Origin: Rhynchopus sp. YZ270_cl-10
Lineage: Eukaryota > Euglenozoa > Diplonemea > Diplonemida > Diplonemidae
Direction of reading: 5' to 3'
Length of the DNA: 64,000 nt
NCBI GenBank assembly: GCA_964035575.1
Contig: OZ037849.1
Location: 992,001 to 1,056,000 of the forward strand
A model generated the notes under the pieces. That model was not told the origin of the DNA and made no database searches. It saw nothing but the letters and a program-made list of their open reading frames with translations. Position 1 is the stretch's first letter; each line of letters opens with the position of its first letter. Of the stretch, positions 58,689-64,000 are shown one piece after another. Both the position numbers and the translations under genes were made by a program.

Positions 58689-59173
58689 TTTTTTTCTCTA
58701 TACCCGCCCCTATACTATTCAAAGAACCCTTACCCTATTCCGTTCTTATGTAAGATGGGTGAGAATGCCCCCGAGGGCCCACTTCATCTTCAAAAAAAAA
58801 TTTTTTTTTTAAACCCTCTTTTCTTGAGTGGGGTTTCAACGTTTTTCATTGTTGTTGTAATGTTTTATGGGTCTCCTCCCACAGTAGTGGGTGAAAAAGC
58901 ACATTTTTTTTTTTTGTACTTCACAATTTGTAGAAGAAAGAAAAATAATTGCTTTTGTAGCGAACATCATTTCTCAGAAGTGTTTATTCACTAATGCAAG
59001 AAGATTCCATCAAATATCAATGAAAAAGAAAAGACAGCACGGAAGAAGAAAGGTTGTTTTTTTCTTCGCGCAGTGCATAATTCATCCTCCCTTTTTTAAG
59101 GTGACTAAGCAAACGGGTTGAAGCTTGATGAACCAATGTTATATCCAATGTTCAAAACATTAAGTAATCTAAT

Positions 59174-59222
59174 CAGACTAAGCATAATGAGAGGCTTAGG
59201 TTCATCTTATGAAAACTTTTCT
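59174..59222 (+). repeat. dispersed repeat R2
   Basis: AGACTAAGCATAATGAGAGG then CTTAGGTTCATCTTATGAAA. A degraded copy lies 75 bases upstream. Confidence 0.75.
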
Positions 59223-59686
59223 TTTCTTTTTTGTTAATGTGTGTGTACTAGAAAGTACATTCATCTCAGAAGTTCTTTTCTTTTCTTTTATTTTTTCTGA
59301 GTGAAAGTACTTTTGTTTGGTGGCAACCCCGCTGCTTAACGAGTTTGCCGTCTGAAACAATACAATAAAACACACATAATGTGGACTGATCGAACAGCTT
59401 CCTCTTAGAGAGCGTCGTTCACATTGGTCTGCACTTTGAATTTTTCAAAATTATTTTGCTTCAAAAAGAACACAAAAACAATAAAGAGAAAAAAAACCAT
59501 CTTTTTTTAAAACTTGCTCGTTTTTTTCACTGCCAGCTGGCGATGTCAACAATTTTATCATAAATTTGGTGCTTACGGAAATCGGTCAATGACCTGTCAA
59601 ATATCGACCTCCCCCCCCGGAGCACCAAAAATACTTTTTTAAAAGGTTGTTTTTTAGAAAAAGGTTTTCTTGCCGATACAAAAACA

Positions 59687-59760
59687 TAGTGGAGATTGCA
59701 CAAAACTGTGGCAACACAACTGAGGCAAACTACACTACTCCAACAATTTTATCAAAAAGA
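59687..59760 (+). repeat. dispersed repeat R1b
   Basis: Full copy starting TAGTGGAGATTGCAC; single-base insertions relative to the 34.84-kb copy. Confidence 0.85.
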
Positions 59761-61101
59761 ATGAACAGCGTTTAAAAAAAAAACAGCTAGGTTCGTGTGG
59801 TCTTATAAAAACAAAAATCCAAAAAAAAAAAAGAAGAAAAAAAAAGAAGAAAAAAAAACATAGCTTTGTCTCCTTTTCATGTCCCCCGTGAGAGGTAAGG
59901 ACAAAATCGTATTATTATTTGATTCAAATACTCCCAATACGTTACTACTGACTAGCAATACACAAAAAAATTAAAAAAAAAAAAAAACTTCACCCATTTA
60001 TTTTAGGCTGTGTATGTGCACGCGTGGCATATTTCGGCTTTTTAAAAAAATATTTCTTATTTCAAGCAACTACACCATTCGTTTTATACATTTTGTTTTT
60101 TTTTTTATTTTTCTGGCTGTTTCTTTTTTTGTGGGGGGATAGTAGTAGCGGGACGTCCTTGCTAAGACTCCAATGGAGATTTTTTTTTATTTTTTACTCA
60201 CCCCCTTCCCTTTCAAAACATACAAAAAAAACATTTTCAAACTTCCCTTGCAAAAAAAAGCAACTCTCATTGAAAACTGGCAACACCCTTTTGTTGTCTA
60301 TAACCAAATTTAAAAAAAAAATCTGGCTGTTTCTTTTGAGCACCCTTTTTAAAATAACAGTTCTCTTTTATTAGGGTTATTTCATTCCAAATTGCACAAT
60401 GGAATCCCTACCCAGGCTCGTTTGACCCCCCTCCCTCTCTCAGCTCTTTTTGGCAGTTTCCGACTTTTGTTTTGTTTTGTTTTTATCTAAATAGTTGCAT
60501 TATTTCTTCATATTCACATAATTTTTTTTTCTCAACGTTTCAAGTTTCCAGAGCACCCGTGTGTCCACGCAAGTGGGTCTCAATGGGTGTTCCTTATCCC
60601 ATTTTTATTTTGTATTCCATTTCAACTCGTTTTAAGTTGCGTGGGAAAAAAACCCCACGTAATAATACACAACTTAGATGCTTTTTTTCTAACTATTAGT
60701 TACAGGAACAGCGTGCATTACTTCTTAACATAAACCCTCACCCTCACCCAAATAAGCCACACGAATGAATTGCCTTGACATCTTCCCGCTAAAAAATAAA
60801 TAAATAATTTGTTACAAAAAAAAACAACAAAATGTTTCAAAAAAAAAAAAAAAAAATGTATAAAAAAAAACTCTGGAAAAAAGAAGAAAAAAAAACCACA
60901 TCCATGTTCACTCTCTTGCCCTACTTTTGGGGGTTTTCATATTTATTTTTCCACCCACATTTTATTTGCATTATGCTGACAAAAAGCACATCACGACAAA
61001 ATACCTCATTATCTTTGTTGGGTCACTAAAGCAGTTGTGACGTTTAGGGTTACTCTTACAAAAACCCTTCTTTTGTTTTTTTTTTGTTCTATTTTTTTTA
61101 C

Positions 61102-61221
61102 ACCACCTGATTTTTACCCCGCGTTTTGGCGCGTTATGCGCGTAAAGGCTGGAAAAAATGGGTGGGGTTTGGCCTATACGGGCCTGTACGCGCCTTTACG
61201 CGGGGGTAAAAATCAGGTGGT
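61102..61221. repeat. foldback repeat with ACCACCTGATTTTTACCCC ends
   Basis: 19 bases at each end are exact inverse complements, and the arms extend through CGCGTTTTGGCGCG / CGCGCCTTTACGCG less perfectly. The word AAAATCAGG-TGGT also ends the small foldbacks near 15.93 and 43.99 kb. Confidence 0.7.
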
Positions 61222-62071
61222 AAAAACCTGCTAGCGTAGAGTAAAGGAGAAATAGTTCCTCCCGAGACGGTCGTCAAATCACCCCTCCAACAGGGTCATT
61301 GAGTAACCAACGGAAAAACCTTTTCCCTTTTACTTACCTATCAGAGTTACTATTATTTTGAAAGACACAACAGAAACTCTTTCTTTCGAAAAAAAAAACT
61401 TTTCTTTTTTCCCCCCCACAGAAAGCCCGCGTGTCACCATGACGTAGACAAGGGCTTTATGCGGTTTCTTTTTCTAATTTTTAGAACAACTTTAGTCACC
61501 TTTTTTACAGCATGTTTTTTGTTTTGTTTTTTTCAATAAAAAAACACTCCCCCGATTCTTTGTTTATTTTTACCATTTGCCCTTGACGCCAACTTTTTTA
61601 TTTTTTATTTTTTGTTTTCTTCCTCTCTTCCTCACAACCCTTCCCTCTTTTTGTTTGAAACTGCACTGGAGAAAAATGGACAGACTCAGAGCAGTGTCAC
61701 GCCCGGCGCTGGAAGTACAGAAACGATCATTCCGCTTTTCTACGCCAGTTCCCTATTTTTTTTTGGTCGTATTTTTTGAAAAATGCTTTAAATTTTCCAA
61801 AGGATTCCATCAGAAAAAAATGGGTAATAGGTGTGGAGGGATGACCAATTTTGCACCGTCCCACTGAGCTTTCACTGTAGCCATATAGGATGACCAAGGT
61901 ACCGATCGGGATAGTTAAAAAAAAAGAGAAGACGGTATGTGTGAGGAGAATATTTGTTTATATTTGGTTGATCGTGCGCGAAAGGCATGTTTCCATATTC
62001 CGTATTTTTGTATTTTTTTTTGGTTTTGAGAGGTAAACCAATACTTACCTTCAAAAAAGCTAAAACGAAAC

Positions 62072-62367
62072 CAGGCACTCCGCTAGGTACTAAAGTTCTG
62101 TTGATTGTCAACAGAACTTTTTGAAAATGGGGAAAAAAAAAAAAAAAAAAAAGTTCTGCTGAGTGGTTCAGACCCGTTCTACTTGTCAAAAAAGCTCAGG
62201 AGAAGAAGATATGGAGAGGTGAGTGCTCAAACGTCCCAGAAAAGTCAAAATCGGGCGTTGAAAAAAAAAAAAGTTGCGTACCGTGCGCCTGCGGCGCAAG
62301 CATGTACCCCACCACGTGGACCATCAACAGAACATTTTCAAAATCGGAAATCCTAGCGGAGAGCCTG
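62072..62367 (-). mobile_element. 296-bp hAT-like MITE H3, copy 2
   Basis: Reverse-orientation copy of the 44.9-kb element with ends CAGGCACTCCGCTAGG and, inverted, CAGGCTCTCCGCTAGG. Exact 8-bp target duplication AACGAAAC (62064-62071, 62368-62375), different from copy 1, so the two inserted independently. Differences are mainly in homopolymer lengths. Confidence 0.92.
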
Positions 62368-62375
62368 AACGAAAC

Positions 62376-63739
62376 GGAAAAAAAAAAAAAAAAAATGAGA
62401 AAAAGAAGACAGTAAACAAATGATGTGCCCACTCTGTCGTTTTTTTTTTTTTTTACAAATAATTATCCCTTGACTCGAACCCGAAAAACTCCCGCAGATT
62501 TCGACAACGAGAAGGTGGTTGTACGCCCCTCTCCCTTCCCCCAGACTCTTTTATACTGTCATTTTCCCCCTCACTTTCTATCACTCCCGTCCTCCCCCCG
62601 ACTGTCACCCCGTCTCCCGTTGATGCTCCTTCACGCAAGTGCCATTTTTTTTTTTTTTTGATAAAAAAATTCATTTTTCAAAAAATTTCAAAAAGAAAAA
62701 AAAAAATCAAAAAAAAAAGAAAAAAAACCCAGATATCTACCTCTACATTCTAGGGAATGCTTACATAATATCCTGAATCTTTTATGTATGTTCGCATTTT
62801 TTTTTTCTTTTTTTTTTGTTCACACGATCTCATCAGATGAGAGAGATGGTCCCAATGTTATTATTCGTTTTTTATTATTATTTTGTATATCAACGCACCG
62901 AGGCGTGCCTCACTTTCAACACGCATCAAATTTTTTTTATTTGAGAATATGCCCAAAAAAAACAAACACAAAGAGGCCCAATCCCATCCTTCAAGTTGTT
63001 TTATTATATTTTGGTGACCCAAGCCAAGGCTAAGTTACAATAATAAAAAAAATTAGGCCTTTTTTCACAATTTTCAACGTATCTTTATTTCCTTAGTCGA
63101 TGCGCGAGATTTATATGTCAGTATCACAACACAAAAGGGTAAAGTTAAAAAATTCACCCTTCCCCTCCATCTCCCCTTGTTAACATGATCGTATTTTATT
63201 GTTGGTTGAAGTTCAGTGAATCTCGAAAGGCTGAACCACCACGTACACTTTTTTTTTTTTTTGAAGTCATCCTATCTTTTATTCTAAAAAGAAAAATGTA
63301 CATTTATTATTCATGTAGAAACCATTATTATCACTATTGTGAATTGTTGTTGTTGTCTTTATTCTTGTCCTTTTACTTTTTTAAAAAAATGTCACTATCC
63401 CCCCCCCCCCCCCCACTTCTCTTGTTGTTTTTGTCATTATTATATTTTTCATTTGTTCATTTTAGTTAGCTCAATTTGAGTTTTTCTTCCCATCCCTTTT
63501 TTTTTTTAAAGGTGACTGAAGCAGCGTGAGGTTTATCTTCTCCGGCTTTATGTAAACCTTAACTTTAACTTGTTTTTTTTTTGGTCCTATACTTTCAAGG
63601 TGTATGCACCTATCATCATTTTATTGATTTTATTGATTTTTATTGTGTTCTCTTTTCACCTTCTTTTTTTTATTGTTTGTGACTTTATTCCAAGCTTTTT
63701 TCAATTCGAAAAAAAAAACCAAAAAAAAAAAAAAAATTG
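62376..63739. other. intergenic DNA, no gene recognised
   Basis: A/T-rich with a C-rich patch (62525-62635), a C-run near 63400 and an R2 variant at 63508-63545. A TTCGAGTC stretch near 62470 on the minus strand is not a tRNA. Confidence 0.5.
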
Positions 63740-63822
63740 ACAGTGGAAATTGCACAACTGTGGCAACACAACCGAGGCAACTACACTACTCCAACAATTT
63801 ATCAAAAAAAAAAAAAAAAAAA
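63740..63822 (+). repeat. dispersed repeat R1b
   Basis: AGTGGAAATTGCACAACTGT, otherwise identical to the 34.84-kb copy, with an 18-base A-tail. Confidence 0.85.
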
Positions 63823-64000
63823 TGCCCCTCCCAAAAAAAGGTGTTTTCCAGCAAAGGGGGATTTGCGACGAGTTGAACACAAAAAAAAAAAGACAGCCCA
63901 AAAAAAAAAATTGAAACAAATACCTATCGAGGAGGGGGGGAGCAGAGTGGAAAAAAAATATCGCACTTTTTTTTTCTTCGAGTGGGAACAAACCACTCAG

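Larger units (their letters stand above)
57720..62063. other. intergenic DNA, no gene recognised
   Basis: A/T- and homopolymer-rich. R2 copies (58637, 59098, 59174, 61021), an R3-like fragment (58604-58637), R5-like (59237-59272), a GTCAATGACCTGTCAA repeat (59582-59629), R1b (59687-59760) and a foldback (61102-61221). Nothing coding. Confidence 0.5.

Noticed and set aside
62455-62500. Minus-strand GGGTTCGAGTC as part of a tRNA
   Set aside because: The T-arm does not close and no cloverleaf can be drawn.
1-64000. LTR retrotransposon or other virus-like element
   Set aside because: No long direct terminal repeats and no recognisable gag, protease, reverse transcriptase, integrase or capsid segment.

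Overview
The window reads as nuclear DNA of a single-celled eukaryote whose genes look euglenozoan (kinetoplastid/bodonid/diplonemid-like). Ten convincing protein genes are all intronless, all on the + strand, and most are preceded by a long pyrimidine tract and an AG, as expected for polycistronic transcription with trans-splicing. The lineage is an inference: no spliced-leader, rRNA or tRNA gene is present to prove it. Genes are G+C-rich islands in A/T-homopolymer-rich DNA; about 48 kb of the 64 kb is non-coding.

Layout. 1.7-8.2 kb: a ubiquitin-like/WD40 fusion gene, a six-TM adenylate cyclase (AC1), and a double-module CCCH zinc-finger gene (ZF1). 8.2-17.6 kb: gene-free, with a hAT-like element, foldbacks and a 1.2-kb palindrome. 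17.6-31.3 kb: a second cyclase (AC2), then four tandem paralogues (PC1-PC4) that keep the six-TM domain but carry only a degenerate cyclase-like domain, then a second zinc-finger gene (ZF2). 31.3-56 kb: gene-free and dense in terminal-inverted-repeat elements, simple-repeat arrays and short dispersed repeats. 56.0-57.7 kb: a third zinc-finger gene (ZF3). 57.7-64 kb: gene-free, same repeat families.

The gene content points to cAMP signalling. AC1 and AC2 keep every class III catalytic residue in their first cyclase domain and have lost both metal Asp residues in a second one. PC1-PC4 have only a pseudo-cyclase domain, so they may be regulators or decoys of cyclase dimers. The order cyclase(s) then zinc-finger gene occurs twice, suggesting co-duplication; zinc-finger paralogues 25-50 kb apart share near-identical blocks, suggesting gene conversion.

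The non-coding DNA is structured. At least five elements have clean target-site duplications: four hAT-like (8 bp) and one MULE-like (9 bp). TA-bounded palindromic elements sit in G-tracts. Several short dispersed families (including one with a tRNA-type B box) were seen only in the + orientation, like the genes. That one-sidedness and the pseudo-cyclase cluster are the two most unusual aspects.
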